Assembly: GCA_029204225.1 (NCBI GenBank)
Contig: CM055107.1
Span: 22,448,178-22,512,177, forward strand
DNA from: Diphasiastrum complanatum
Taxonomy: Eukaryota > Streptophyta > Lycopodiopsida > Lycopodiales > Lycopodiaceae
Direction of reading: 5' to 3'
DNA length: 64,000 nt
Both the position numbers and the translations under genes were made by a program. How positions within the stretch are numbered: the stretch's first letter is position 1; every line of letters begins with the position of its first letter. This document shows, in pieces, positions 34,583 through 48,011 of the stretch. The notes under the pieces were generated by a model, which was not told where the DNA came from, ran no database searches, and saw only the letters and a program-made list of their open reading frames with translations.

Positions 34583-37191
34583 CTAAGCCATAGCTCTTCT
34601 TCGTTTTGGTGAGAAAAAAGACATGACCCGAGCAAGCATATTCATTTTCTTTATAGTAATTTGCTTTTTGTTCACTGGGTAGATCTTCTCTGCTGGAGGG
34701 GGAAGTGATAACTGATAAACCTGAGCAAAGTGGTCTGTTTTGGGATGACGATGGTTTCTCTCAGGAGCCTCTGGAGTGAGTAATCTTCCACTGTATGTTG
34801 GGCTTGGAGTGGCTACTGATGATGCAGTATCTGCAGCAGCACGACGTTGTCTATTCTCTGCTCTCCATTTTCTAAGCTCACCTTCCACTGCAACTTTGCC
34901 TGCTTCAGCTGCCTCTGCTTGCTGCAATGCTTGTTGCTTTGTCAATTTGCTTGCCTCAATGTCTGCCATTGCTTCCTGTAATTGTTTTAGAAGCTCCTGC
35001 TCAGCACCCTGTTCTGCTTTCAGTGAGTTCATGGCTTCTGCAAGCGTCTTTGTTGTCTGCTCTTGGGTCTCTTCCAGCTGTTTACGTAGAGAATCATATT
35101 GTTCTTTGCCAATAATTTCAACATCGGACTCGTTTTGAGACGCATGCTGAATCCTTGGCTGTGAGAGGTGTTTGATTTCTTCAAGAGCAAAGGCTTCGGA
35201 TGCTTTGGCTGCTTCCGCTTCTTTGTAAGCAGCTTTCAACTGATACTCTCTGGTAACACTAGCAGCTTTGGCGTGGCGTGCGACAATCTTGGCACTGCGA
35301 GCTTCTTCGAAAGCCTCCTTATGCGATGCCTTTGCTTTATCAGCTTCTATGGACATCTCTTGCAACCCAGTGGTAAGGGCAGAAATGACCTTCTTGGACA
35401 TAGATTCGGCTGCTAAAGCAGCAGCTGCATCAGCCTTAACCTTCTTAATTTCATCTTTAATCGCAGCAACCACAGCTACCGCAGTTTTCTCTCGGTCTAT
35501 AATAGAATCAAGCTCAGCTTTACTGATGTTCCATCTGATTCTCAATGACTCTACGGTAGCTGAAAGAGTCGCATTTTCATCTGCTGCCTTTTTCAGTGTG
35601 AATTTTACCTCTTCTAGCTCATCAACCTTTGATCCGGCATTTTGAACAGCAATTGCCTCTGCAACCATTGCTTTCTGAAGATCTGCAACTGCCTCACTCA
35701 ATTTCAAGTCTATCTTTACCGAAGAAACATCCTGATGACCGGTTCCTCCTCGCGTGTCTGTCCACTCATCTAGCGTGACACTTGTCTGCTTTCTCTCTGA
35801 TATAGAGGACTGTAAAGCTGCCAGATCCCTAATCAGGCCTTCCAGATCCTCTTTAGGGTTAGTTGCTGCCGAATCTTTACTCTTATGTTCTGAATCCTTT
35901 CCTGATACAGCTAGAGGTTCTTCAGAAGATATTTCCATGGATGTAGCATTCGCTGCAACAAGCTTCTCTTCCAATCTGTCCTTCAACAGATCCAGAACTT
36001 TTTGTAATACCAAAAATGCAGTCTTCTCTGCTGCTTGGATTGAGTCGAAGTTGTCTATCTTCTTCTCACCAAACGATCTTATTTCAACTTGCAACTTCGC
36101 AATTTCTTGTTTAGCAAGCACCAGATCCTCAGAAACGGATGTAAGCTCTTTTTCGGTTGCTTCAACTTCGCTCTTGCCTTGTACAATCACTCTTTTGACA
36201 GAATCGGGAAGACTACGAGAATTCTTGGTAGAATCCTCTTTCTTGGTTGGTTCAACTGCATCTTGCCTTGTATAATGTTTCTGCTCTGGAGCTTCGTCAG
36301 AAACTGGAGGATTTTGAGAAGTTTCAGTACAATCCTCTTTCTTTATTGCTTCAACTTCATCTTGCCCAGTGCAATGCTTCTGCTCTTGAGCTTTGTCAGA
36401 ATCCAGGGGAATTTGAGAAATCTCCATAGAATCCTCTTGCTTGGTTGCTTCAAGTTCATCTTGCTTTGTAGAATGCTTCTGCTCTGCAGCTTTGTCAGAA
36501 TCTGGCTGAATTTTAGAAGTCTCAGTAGAATCCTCTTGCTTGGTTACTTGAATTTCATCTTCTCCTGTACAATGCTTCTGCTGTGTTGTTTTTCGGAAGT
36601 CTGGGGAACTTTTGAAAATCTCAATAGGCTCCTCTTTCTTGGTTGCTTCAACTTCCTCCTGACTTGTACAATGCTCCTGCCCTGTCACCTTGTCGACTTC
36701 TGGGTGACTTTGAGAAGTTTCAGTAGAACCCTTTGCTGCCGAACTCTTTGATGCTAAAGCATTTTCAAGCCGAGTTTTTACGTCTTCTAAGAGAGTGTTT
36801 TGATCCACAAGCTCGTTTAGCGTCTGAGCTTTGACATCATCTGTCGATTGTAGCATCTCCGAACAACGCTTTAATTCAGCCAAAGCATGCTCAAGCTCAG
36901 AGTCACCACTAGTGTCCTTGTGTTGAAGATTGACATCAGTATCAGCTTGCGTCTATGTAAAAGACCAGAAATTAATCAAGAAAGCAAGTCAGTACCGTAC
37001 GACACAATAACGCATCAATTAACAATCCAAAACATACCTGACAGCACGTTTCATTCTCCTATGCAGCAAAAAATCAAAATGAACAACGTATTCCTACTAA
37101 CCATGGCTTCGTGCACAGTCTCATGTAATGTTGTAGCATCTGCCTGCCCTCTTTCCCTTTGAGGATGAAGGGACAAGTTCTCTGGTGCCAT
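34583..37191 (-). CDS. WEB-family (WEAK CHLOROPLAST MOVEMENT UNDER BLUE LIGHT) coiled-coil protein
   Basis: Gene model on the minus strand: exon 1 37191-37102 (ATG, 30 codons), a 21-nt microexon 37058-37038, and exon 3 36952-34583. All introns are phase 0 with GT..AG ends (GTTAGT, GTATGT donors). An in-frame TAG just upstream of the ATG supports the start. The product is about 826 residues, close to Arabidopsis WEB1. Residues about 114-278 are five 33-residue repeats (core EQKHCTGQDEVEATKKEDS) plus a weaker sixth. The DUF827/WEB coiled coil follows, with SLRIRWNISKAELDSI, AADENATL, AFEEARSAKIVARHA and a C-terminal EGELRKWRAENRQRR. A basic tail (FFSPKRRR) ends it. WEB proteins maintain the velocity of chloroplast photorelocation, interacting with PMI2 in the cytosol; which paralogue this is cannot be told. 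The frame is intact, so it is probably a live gene. Confidence 0.85.
36230..36724 (-). repeat. five 99-bp coding repeats in the WEB-family gene
   Basis: Five consecutive units of exactly 33 codons are followed by one degenerate unit to about 36137. The conserved core is KHCT-x-x-(D/E)E-x-x-x-TK-x-E. Nucleotide similarity between units is high (for example TAGAATCCTCTTGCTTGGTT in two units on the plus strand), consistent with recent expansion. The region is strongly charged and probably disordered. Confidence 0.9.
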
Positions 37192-39660
37192 ATATCGCTA
37201 CTGGTAAAAATTGAATCCCAAATCTGCAATGGAGACATGAATTTCCTTGAGAAATGCTTAATGAAAGGCAATTGTTATCACTCTGCCGAAAAGACTGTCT
37301 AAGATAATAAAACTTAGAGCTGAATTAAACAGTCAATGTAAGCCTTTCTTCCAAGAAACCATTCATACAAAGCTACGGCGTCACATGAACTTCATGATAC
37401 AATCTAAGTGTCCAAGATCTTGTCGAATCAAAAAGGGTCAGACCTTCACAACGATGTTTCATGATCATAACTTGAAACTTGTCCAGTTATTCTACTGAGC
37501 ACCAAACCGGGCTACTAAATCATGGACTATTGTTGGCATAGAAGCTTAAAAGATCAAAGAAGAAAATATTGCGTTTTGCTTGCCTTTCAAAGCAAGTGTC
37601 ATACTAAGGAAGGACGATCAGATAAATCACGGGAAGTAAATTAAGAAGTACGAGCTCCTGTCAATGTTTCAGTTAAAGCCAGAAGAGCGAGAAAAAAGTG
37701 GACACTGGATACCTGAAGCAAAGTCAAAAGGCCTTGGTGCAATGATTTGTGTCCTTCTGATCATGCCGCATCATCTGATTGGCTGCTCACTGTCTGAAAA
37801 GCACGCTTCATCAGTTAATAAACTAAATTGACTGCCAGATACGGGAAAAACGTTTTAAATTGTAAACAACTGTTCGAAATCGATATCGAGGCGCTCTTAA
37901 AACACGATTCTGATTGATGACAAGGTTTTTTATGCAGAGTTGAAGCAGGAAGCAGACATCCAACATAAAACCATGAGCTGCATAACATAAACTTTTGGAA
38001 AATCAAACCTCGTCAATCAGATGGAACAGACGGAAGGACAGGCAAAGCAAGCATAATATCAGATAAGCGCAATCAATCTTATTACCTTTCACAGAAACTA
38101 GAACAACAAAAAGCACACGGGATAGGCAGCTTACGGAACTCATTGGTTTGAATTTCCTTTGTTTGCTACAAAATTATGCTCAGACTGAGCTAAAAACGAA
38201 AATTCATATATCAAACCACCAGATGCTTGGTCAGTTTGCTAGCAAACACAAACCTACCTTGACCACAACGTTCAGAAACATCAGAAATCTGAACTAGATA
38301 GCTAGAGCAGCAACTGCATCCTCTTTTCCAAGACCCTAGAGACCTAGAAATGAAAGAATCTCTGGAAAAGGCAGCATCCTTCAATTCTTGCTACAATAAA
38401 CATATAAAATCCAAATTTTTAAGCAATCGAGGGATTTAACAATCGCCCATCAACAATGCAAATACGCGTAACTTTTTCTGACTCAGTGCAACCCAGAACT
38501 TTCTTTTTCCTTGTGGATAAGACTGATTCACGATCATGAACAGCAAAGAATCTTATTAGAATATCTGCTATCTTCTATGAGTCAACCAGCTCTAAAGCTC
38601 TACCCAATCCTGGAACAAACACAAAAGCTTTCCGTGGATAAGTCTGCCTCTCACCCAAGATCATGAACAGGAAGTAGAGAGAATTTGCCGTGTTCTAACA
38701 GTCAAAGCACAATCCAATCCTGAAATACAGTAAAAAGGAAAGCAGAAAATACCCAGAAATGCATTGGGTTTTGGAAAAAATATATCCCCATCTCCATCAC
38801 AATGCTTACAATTTCTAGACACTCCCATGGGACCCTCCCTCCTCCTTGTGAGGGTGAGGAGAAGTTTCACCTCATGTTGTGCCAAAGATAACTTAAACAA
38901 TATGATCCAGACTTTGGTGGCACTTTGGGATGCCACCGCACAAATCTTGGTTACATGGTCGGCGCCGAATGTTCTCTCTCGCCATCTCAAAATGTTCTCT
39001 CACCATCTCAAAATGTTTTTGTCTTCTCAACAGATGCTCTACAGGTGCCAAAAATGTTCTCAATAGATGCTCCGTTTACCAACCCAACACTGTATTAGCT
39101 AGCAACTTACACCACTCACAAGGTTTTACTTTTGCTTTTCATTTGATATATTAGATCAACTAAGTTTCTCTTTTGGCTTTCACATTCAACGTTTCATCCT
39201 TTTCCACACTAGTGCATTTTTCCATCAGCCCAGTTTTCTCTATGGTTGGTCATGTTTTTGCCCACTAGTTATGGTTGGTTATGTTTTTGCCCACTAGTTC
39301 TAATTCTTATGTCTCAATAATTATTACTAGCCTTGTCATGGTAGCGGTACGCTATTGTGATGATTTGCTAAAAGTCTAGGTGTGTCTCTACCACTTGAGT
39401 TTGAGCATGAAAATTGGTTTCTTATTATAAATTTTGAATCCTTTTAAATTGCAATCTTCGTTGTCTTGTCATTATTTTAACAATGTAAATGCATCTTATC
39501 GTTAAATTGTACTACGAAGATAGTAGTGATTAAAAGATGGGCAACAACAACATAACTTCTTAAAGATAGAGAGTACAAGTTGAAGTATTTTAATATTCAT
39601 TTTTTTGATTAATTGGTCAAAGTAAAAAAAATTCGAGTTATGTGAAGCTCAAGTCCATTA
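37192..39660 (-). promoter_or_regulatory. 5' region of the WEB-family gene
   Basis: The region has no other gene. On the minus strand CTCCATTGCAG at about 37220 is a good acceptor for the start of exon 1's untranslated part. An untranslated exon at about 37793-37713 has an acceptor (TTTTCAG) and a donor (CAGGTATCC). The transcript therefore probably has one or more 5' UTR introns, with the promoter further right, perhaps 38.3-38.8 kb. No single TATA box can be chosen. Confidence 0.4.
39242..39299. repeat. 29-bp tandem duplication
   Basis: ATGGTTGGTYATGTTTTTGC occurs at 39242 and 39271, with one difference over 29 bases. Confidence 0.95.
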
Positions 39661-39671
39661 GCTTTGGTGAG

Positions 39672-39673
<2 letters not shown>

Positions 39674-39756
<83 letters not shown>
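39674..39756. repeat. compound microsatellite (TC)n(AC)n
   Basis: About 23 TC units run directly into about 18 AC units. Confidence 0.99.
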
Positions 39757-39758
<2 letters not shown>

Positions 39759-40212
39759 GGTAGTTGAAGAAGCAATGGCTGGGGTCTAGAGCCAAACTCC
39801 GCTAGTATTATCTTATTTGATACATGACTAGAGCTAGTTTTGGCCTAAATATGGATTTTGTCGTTGTATTAATAAAGTATCAAATTTTTTTGTTACCTAG
39901 GATTCACACATGTAATATAGTTATTCATGGTATCCCAAATATAGTGGTGGGCATCAACAAAGGATTGAATTTTCAAGTTAAATCTACATTGCATTTTGAA
40001 AATGGTCTTGCCTTTCAAAACTTTCAAACACTCGTAATATCAAGTATTGACTATGGTTTCTACTCGATGTAATTTGTATTTTAGTTGCACATGTGGCAAA
40101 GCATACATGGAGGTCACAATGTAACCATTTGATTTATAAATAAGTTGCTTAGGTGCTTACATGCTAAGTAAAAAATTTGGCTCCTTTTCTCTCATACAAA
40201 CTATTAAGATCA

Positions 40213-40213
<1 letters not shown>

Positions 40214-40304
<91 letters not shown>
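40214..40304. repeat. compound microsatellite (TG)n(TA)n(GA)n
   Basis: A short TG run passes into about 26 TA units and then about 16 GA units. The TA part can extrude as a cruciform. Confidence 0.99.
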
Positions 40305-40307
<3 letters not shown>

Positions 40308-40691
40308 TATTGTATTTTGCAAAAATAATTCAATATCAATTGTACAAAAATGCAATGTAGTAGCTTATAATATTGGGTGCCACATGGTGAAATGCAATTG
40401 GTAGGTATTAAAGAATAAAAACCCTATGGCAAAAAAGTATATAGTAGAGGGTTGACAAGTAGGGTGGATAGAAACTCTCAACCATAGAAGCATATGATAA
40501 TTGCTTTGGTAGCACTTTTCCACACTACTAATACCACAAGTAGTTAGACGAACATGAAGCTATTTTGGACTCCCCATGGCTTTAGCTTAACTTTATGAAG
40601 TGGCTTTAGAGGTGTAGAATAAGTGGGAGCTCATGTACAACTAAAATACTACTTACTTTATTGTTATTTGACTTACTCCATGACATGAGGC

Positions 40692-40693
<2 letters not shown>

Positions 40694-40744
<51 letters not shown>
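40694..40744. repeat. (CT)n microsatellite
   Basis: About 25 CT units, uninterrupted. Confidence 0.99.
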
Positions 40745-40747
<3 letters not shown>

Positions 40748-41499
40748 CATATCAAAGAATTTTTTCGAATGAAAATCTATTCACAACTGAATTGAGTTCC
40801 TTTTGGTTCCTCGATTTGACGAGAATAATAGTCTCAAATCCCATGTCTTTACGCATGGGTGTTGGGCAAGAATCTTTCATGTTTGTAAACATGGCCCACA
40901 CTCTCCACCCATACTCTAGAGCAAGGCTTGGAGTTTGGACTATGTTTCATGAATGGTGGAGTAAGTGGGCCAACCATCCAAGTCTAGAGGGCATTTAGAC
41001 TTGTGGTGAGCACAATGCATACACACTTACATTAGAGGAGTTCTAAATCCAAAAAGGACCCTTTGTAAAGATTTTTTTAATATTTTTTTCTCAATTTTTT
41101 CTTACACATGGACCAATCAAAACACTCAAATTTGAAATTTACGTAACGTAACTTTTTGAGTCCACACTAAAAATGGCATAACTTCTTAGTGGTAAGTCCG
41201 AATTTAGCGGAGTCGAAGTTTGGTGCATTGGAAAGCGCTCGACAAGGGCTTTCCAATGATATGTTAGATGACATACTTCTGAGCTACGATTAAAAAGTTA
41301 TGGCAAGTCAAAAGTATTAGTGTTATAATATTTTAATAATATAAACTACATCTTGCACGAATTCTTAAAGCATCTTTTTGGAGCTCAAAACTCCTCTAAT
41401 GTTAGTGTTTCTCCTTATGTGCTTCCAAATATAATACTCAAAACATTTACATGTAACATGTTGAGCAACAATTTCTTGCCCTTCTTGGAGGTCATTCTA

Positions 41500-42561
41500 A
41501 GTTCCCTGCAAACAAATGTTTAAGGAAATCTAAAAGGCCTTTGGTCGAGTGGTTTCAATTCAAGTATCAATCCCTTGACGCTATGGTCCAACTGTTTTCG
41601 ATAACCATGATCGCTAAAATATGAGATTGGTTTTTCAACCTTGATCATGAAGATAAGACAGACTGGTCAATTTTGAAAGAGTCCTTTATCAAGCGTTTCA
41701 AGCCATTTCATTTGATAGAGAGTCCTTTTGTCAAATTGAGTAGTATCAAGATGGCAAAAGATACATGTGTACGAGACTATATCGAGTGTTTCAAATGCCT
41801 TAAAAATCAAGTACAAGAAAAGCCTCCGAACTGATGCTCATCATCTGGTCCTCAGTCAGCCATCCAAGATGGATAAGATAGGAGCTTAAATCCAATGATG
41901 AATATATGAGTCTAAAGTTAGCTATGTTTGATGCTGTCAAAGAAGAAGACGAGGAATCAGATGTTGATGAATCCAGGAAGAGAAAAGCACCCATGCTCAT
42001 GTCCATGAGTCGAAGCCGATCGAGGACGTCCGAGATCAGCTTTGGAAATCCCAGTTGGAGTTGCTTAATAAGCAACATCAACTATAGATGGAAAAACTCA
42101 CCAATGAGTTTCAAACTATCCTGAAGTCTATCCAAAGCAGTATGTCTGGTTAACCAAACTCTGCACATATACCTTATAGACGAAAACCCATATGGTGCTC
42201 ACATTGCCGAGCTACGCATCCTACTGATGCTTGTCCTTCATATCAACCTATCCAAGCACATGCCATCCAACAATATGAAGAACAACCATCTCAATCTGGA
42301 CATTCCTTGTATTATCATGAATATCCACCAGAAAGTCCAGAACCACTAGCCATACACGATGGCTATGCCATTACGCAAGGGCCATCAAACAATAGATGTT
42401 TCATCTATGGTGAAACTAGCCACTTCATGGGTGATTGTCCAGTCAGGACCAAGTACCACGCTGAGTGTCCTGATTGTGTAAAAAAAAACAGTTTCAAAGA
42501 CTGTCCAAAACAACCCAACAAGATCCTACCTGCCCGACACGTCAATTATGACTCCCGATAG
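41500..42561 (+). pseudogene. Ty3/gypsy gag, family A (second copy)
   Basis: The broken frame reads DWFFNLDHEDKTDWSILKES, FIKRFKPFHLIESPFVKL and CVRDYIECFKCLKNQ, then an acidic block VKEEDEESDVDES, matching the gag at 2.5-3.0 kb block by block. After it come a Pro/Gln-rich stretch and a knuckle remnant, CFIYGETSHFMGDC, whose second Cys is lost, and a further Cys cluster CPDCVKKNSFKDC. Several stops and shifts are present, and no protease or RT follows. The flanks do not show a family-A LTR nearby. Confidence 0.8.
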
Positions 42562-44049
<1,488 letters not shown>

Positions 44050-44340
44050 GACTAACTACCACTTACAATGGTTAATCAGCCAAAAGAAAATCTAGAAAGT
44101 AGGCAAAGCAGCTAGAAGAAATAAAGAGAAAGATCCAAGAAGCTGAGGAGGAAAGGACAAAATCTAAGCAACAGTTGAGTCAGATCGATCTTGATCAAAA
44201 GAAACTCTCTAGAGCAATGATACTCAGATCCCCTCTTATGAAACCAGAAGAGATCCAAAAGTAATGGATCAAATGAAAAAGCTACAGAAAAATAAAGATG
44301 AAGACAACCGTGAACTTGCAAAATAAAATGAGCTCCTCAC
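44050..44340 (+). pseudogene. coiled-coil coding fragment of unknown origin
   Basis: The frame reads REKIQEAEEERTKSKQQLSQ and IDLDQKKLSRAMILRSPLMK with several stops, and is heptad-like. It may be the tail of the family-A gypsy element or of some other ORF. I cannot name it. Confidence 0.3.
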
Positions 44341-44370
44341 CCAGCGAGTGGTGGTCGAAGCTCGGCATTG

Positions 44371-44573
44371 TAACAAGTTCGACAAAAGTTGAAGATTGAT
44401 ATCTGAATGAAGTTAGATCCCTTCCTATCCATAAATAGTTATAAATATTATTTGCAGCATACACTTTTGAGTCTTCTACCCAATTAGGGTATCACAAACA
44501 AAACAAAATATTTATGCATAAAGGTTTCTAGGCCAAGTTACATCACAATTTTCAAAAGCCTTGTTGTTTTTAC
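44371..44573. repeat. dispersed repeat Rx, copy b (inverted)
   Basis: It is the reverse complement of 32938-33142. It ends exactly where copia RNase H begins (44574). Confidence 0.88.
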
Positions 44574-44585
44574 AAGTTACATCCA

Positions 44586-44984
44586 GTTTTGTGGTAGTTG
44601 CTTTTCCTGGTCTAGTAAGAAGCAAAGTACAATTGCTCTTTCCACCACAGAAGCAGAGTATAAGACAATGTGTAGTGCAGCACATGAAGTTATATGGTTG
44701 AGACAAATCTTGGAAGAAGTTGGCATGAAACAGAAAAATCCCACGACATTACATAGCGACAGTCAGAGTGGCATTCAGCTAGCAAAGAATCCAGTGTTCC
44801 ATGCGAGAACTAAACACATTGAGATTCAGTATCACTTTATACGTGAGAGGCTGCTGAGTCGTGAAATTCATGTTGTTCATTGTAAAACAGAAGAACAACT
44901 AGCTGATATATTCACTAAGCCACTTGTTGGAGAAAAGTTTGATAAGTTTAGATCAAAGCTTTTTGTAGTTAAAGTTTGTTGACT
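44586..44984 (+). pseudogene. copia RNase H, first of two tandem copies
   Basis: The reading gives [40 protein letters not shown] and [20 protein letters not shown], then LADIFTKPLVGEKFDKFRSK, the standard copia polyprotein end. It matches 50245-50640 closely. A polypurine tract (AAGAGAGAGAG, 45028-45038) and an LTR follow. Everything upstream of RNase H is missing. Confidence 0.9.
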
Positions 44985-45038
44985 TTAAAGCTATTTATAT
45001 GATTGTATAAAAAGTAGACTCTACTTTAAGAGAGAGAG

Positions 45039-45316
45039 TTAGAATTAAAGTAGAATCATTGTGCTACTGTACTTGGGTCCTATTAGTTGATAAGGACCAG
45101 TTGGCCTCGCCACGAGGCAAGTCGACGGGACACGCGTCCCGCCAACGACAACCTGGGTAATGCATGGGTTGTCTGAGTGAACAACTATATGTGCAGTGTA
45201 TTTTTATTTTGAGAAATACAATTGCTATGTGAGCTTGCTGTGTGTTTTCTGTCTGTGTTACTATGTAGCATGATCTGTGTTTCTGTTTGAAACAAATTCT
45301 AAGTTGATATCAAAGC
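45039..45316 (+). mobile_element. copia LTR B1 with PBS on its right
   Basis: The LTR is 45039-45302, bounded by the inverted repeat TTAGAATT/AATTCTAA rather than TG/CA. TTGATATCAAAGC at 45304-45316 matches the initiator tRNA-Met site TTGGTATCAGAGC at 11 of 13 bases. An RNase H end and polypurine tract to the left and a PBS to the right mean this LTR joins two element bodies. Two adjacent hairpins, GCCTCGCCACGAGGC and CGGGACACGCGTCCCG, lie near 45107-45145. Confidence 0.82.
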
Positions 45317-46700
45317 CGTATAGGGAATGTACATAGTACAGTGTCGCCATCGAAGAGAGCTTTGAGGGAAGAGCAGTCTTCTAAGAGTTCGGGGTCTATG
45401 GGGGGTTGTAGATGGAAAGTAAAGCATTGGTGCACACTTTCTAGTTTATAGAGGCTTGCCAAGCTCAACAGAGGACTTATTAGCTTGTGCATAGCATCAT
45501 ACAGGGAAAAAGTTGGTGGAAAATTGACAATTTTGAAGCCAGTTGAAAATTGAAACTGGTTTGGGATTTTGGTTTTCTACACATAACTAGTGATTTATTC
45601 ACTGTTTGTGTTCCATTTTGGATGCCGTAAAGACATAAAGGAAGCTAATTATATTGTCAATCAGCCATGGAGGGATTCTGAGTTTTATGTCAGAGATTTG
45701 TCTGCAGATTGATAAACTACCAGATTTGCGGTAAAAGGTGAAAGAAAGACACTTTTTCAAGTTGAGCTAAAATCACCATTTCTCCACAGAATTCCACATT
45801 TGAACACTTTGTAGATTTGGAATCAGTAGGGCGACCCTGCTCCATGCCTCAGATTGTGCTAAAATTGACCAGAAAATGATTTTGATCAGGCTAAAATTGG
45901 CCAGAGTAGGGCGTGACCGTAGACAGGGAGGAGGAAGAGATCACATGCAATCAATTTGAGTGGATCCATAGCGGCTGGAGTTGTCCAGCGGCTAGAAGGC
46001 GACGGTCCACACAGGTTATGGTGACAGGCGAAAAGGGGACACTATCTTACAGAATGCCAAAGGTGCCCTAAAAGCAAAGGCACCCTGTAAATCTAATCCT
46101 AAGGCTATTCGTAAGAGTGACGCACTTTTTGCATCATCACCAACGTTCACTTCAACACTGACTGACGTTGCACCCTTTTCACGCTCATCCCATGTAGCTG
46201 CGCTAACTGACTAAACAACGATTGGAACCACCCACGATCTCTCTCACATCTGCACACCTATAATATTATGTATATATATTGGACATCATATGTGTATTCA
46301 GGTTGAGAACGAAGAGTGTTGAAGATGACGAGATAGCCCTAAGCATTGATTCTTCATTTTGTCAGAATTAAGATTTTATTCATTTTTACAAATTGAAATA
46401 AGCTTCTTAGGGCATGCGATTTCGTCTGCTATTGTCTTGTGCTCTACCGTATTATTGACATGTATACATGATATAATTAATCTGATATAGTTCTTTGTTC
46501 TACATTCAGATCCGTGTTAATATTGTTATGCTTATTATTCATTCTGTCTGATCTTTCTAGTTGTTCTTTCTGATAATAGATGACTAACATTTAGTCTTGT
46601 CTTTTGCGAATCATTCGCGACTAATTATCAGTCGAGCACAGTCTAGCTCTTCGTGAATCATTCGCGACATTTAATTTTTCTTGCTATTCGCGACAAATTA
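45317..46700 (+). other. probable copia leader, no intact gene
   Basis: It follows the PBS and so should be the 5' leader and gag of the B-type copia, but no gag is readable. Near 46600-46700 the word ATTCGCGAC repeats three times, twice as GAATCATTCGCGAC. A TATATATA box is at about 46271. Confidence 0.35.
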
Positions 46701-46720
46701 TTCTTCTGGCGCTTCTTCTA

Positions 46721-48008
46721 TTAATGTTTGGCTGCATAATCTAGAATGATAGTGATTTCCATCACTAAAGTTTTGTTCATTCTGATAGGCGTAGTCATGC
46801 TTACGAAGAGAGTCGTATAACTCATTCCGCTGTGCATGAACATTTTCTGTTCGAGTTCATTTCTCATTCGTTTCTTGTTCGAGTTTGTTTCTTGTTCGTG
46901 TTCGTCGTTCATCTCCCCCTCTCTCCAAAATCTATACAACATAGTGTTGGGCTCCCTTATACCATCCGCAATAACTTTGAACTTTTGGTTCACATCCTTT
47001 ACAAAAAGCAACGATCATGGGCAAATTCTACTTTCAACTTTTGATCGGTAATAACACCAACATAAAGTAGATTTTTTTTCAAACCTGGTATGTAAAGTAC
47101 CTCCCTGATCATCTGCTTTTGCCATCAGGTAGTTGGATTGAAACGGTGCCTATTCCCTTGATCTTGCACATCACCATTTGCTTGTGAAATAGATGTTCCA
47201 TTATCCAACACTTTCAAGCTACCGAACCAATCCTTGTTACCTATCATGTGTCTTGTGGCTCCTGAGTCAATGTACCACGCTTGATCATCTTGATTAGATG
47301 ACAATGTTGATGTGAAGATGCTAGAGTCTTCAATCTCACCCTCATCGACAAGGTTACCTGCTTGCTTTGGTTTTCCTTTGCTTGATTCCGCCAAGAATTT
47401 TCGACATTCACTCTTCCAATGGCCCTTCTTACCCCAATGGAAGCACTTGCCCTTCTTCTTGGTCTTGTTGGAAGATCTCTCATCCTCCTGAGTCTTGGTG
47501 AATTGTTGCTTAGACTTCTTCTTGCCCTTGCCCTTGCCTTGGTTTTGGCATGTCGCAAGTGCCTGATCATCAGTGTTTTGACGTCTAGCTTTCACCATTT
47601 CTCGTCGTTGCTCTTCCTGCATCAAGATTCTTATGAGCTCATCCAAGGTTGGAAATCTTTCTCTTGATGCTATTCTGCTCACAAACATCTGATAGGGTTC
47701 TGCAATGCTGCACAATCCATTGTGCACTAGCTCCACATCACGTATGCGCTCACCAATAGAGTGCAGTTCATCCCTCATTGTCTTGATTCTGGTCATGTAC
47801 GTCTAAATGTGCTCTTCTTGCTCCATGTGGGCACTATTTAGTTTTGACTTTAGAAACATGATTATTGACGGATTTGACATCTCGAACTGCTCCTTTAGCA
47901 CATCCCATGTCTGTCTGGGTGTAACAACATCACAAATGTGGGTAATGATGTGATCCTTCACTGACAAGTTAATGAAGGTCAAAGCTTTCCTCACCTTCTT
48001 ATCGAAAA
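46721..48008 (-). pseudogene. copia gag, protease start and pre-integrase remnant
   Basis: From right to left on the minus strand: FDKKVRKALTFINLSVKDHI, TPRQTWDVLKEQFEMSNPSI, an in-frame stop, then RIKTMRDELHSIGERIRDVE, LDELIRILMQEEQRREMVKA, a Lys-rich region and a knuckle CFHWGKKGHWKSEC (second Cys is Trp). The protease start WYIDSGATRHM is intact. A pre-integrase scrap (KDVNQKFKVIADG, NTMLYRFW) follows at 47011-46721. The N-terminus is cut at 48012 by a gypsy LTR composite. Nothing downstream survives. Confidence 0.87.
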
Positions 48009-48011
48009 CTG

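Noticed and set aside
35268-36751. Several plus-strand frames of 120-220 residues opposite the WEB-family gene
   Set aside because: They are shadows of a highly charged coiled-coil coding region and have no domain of their own.
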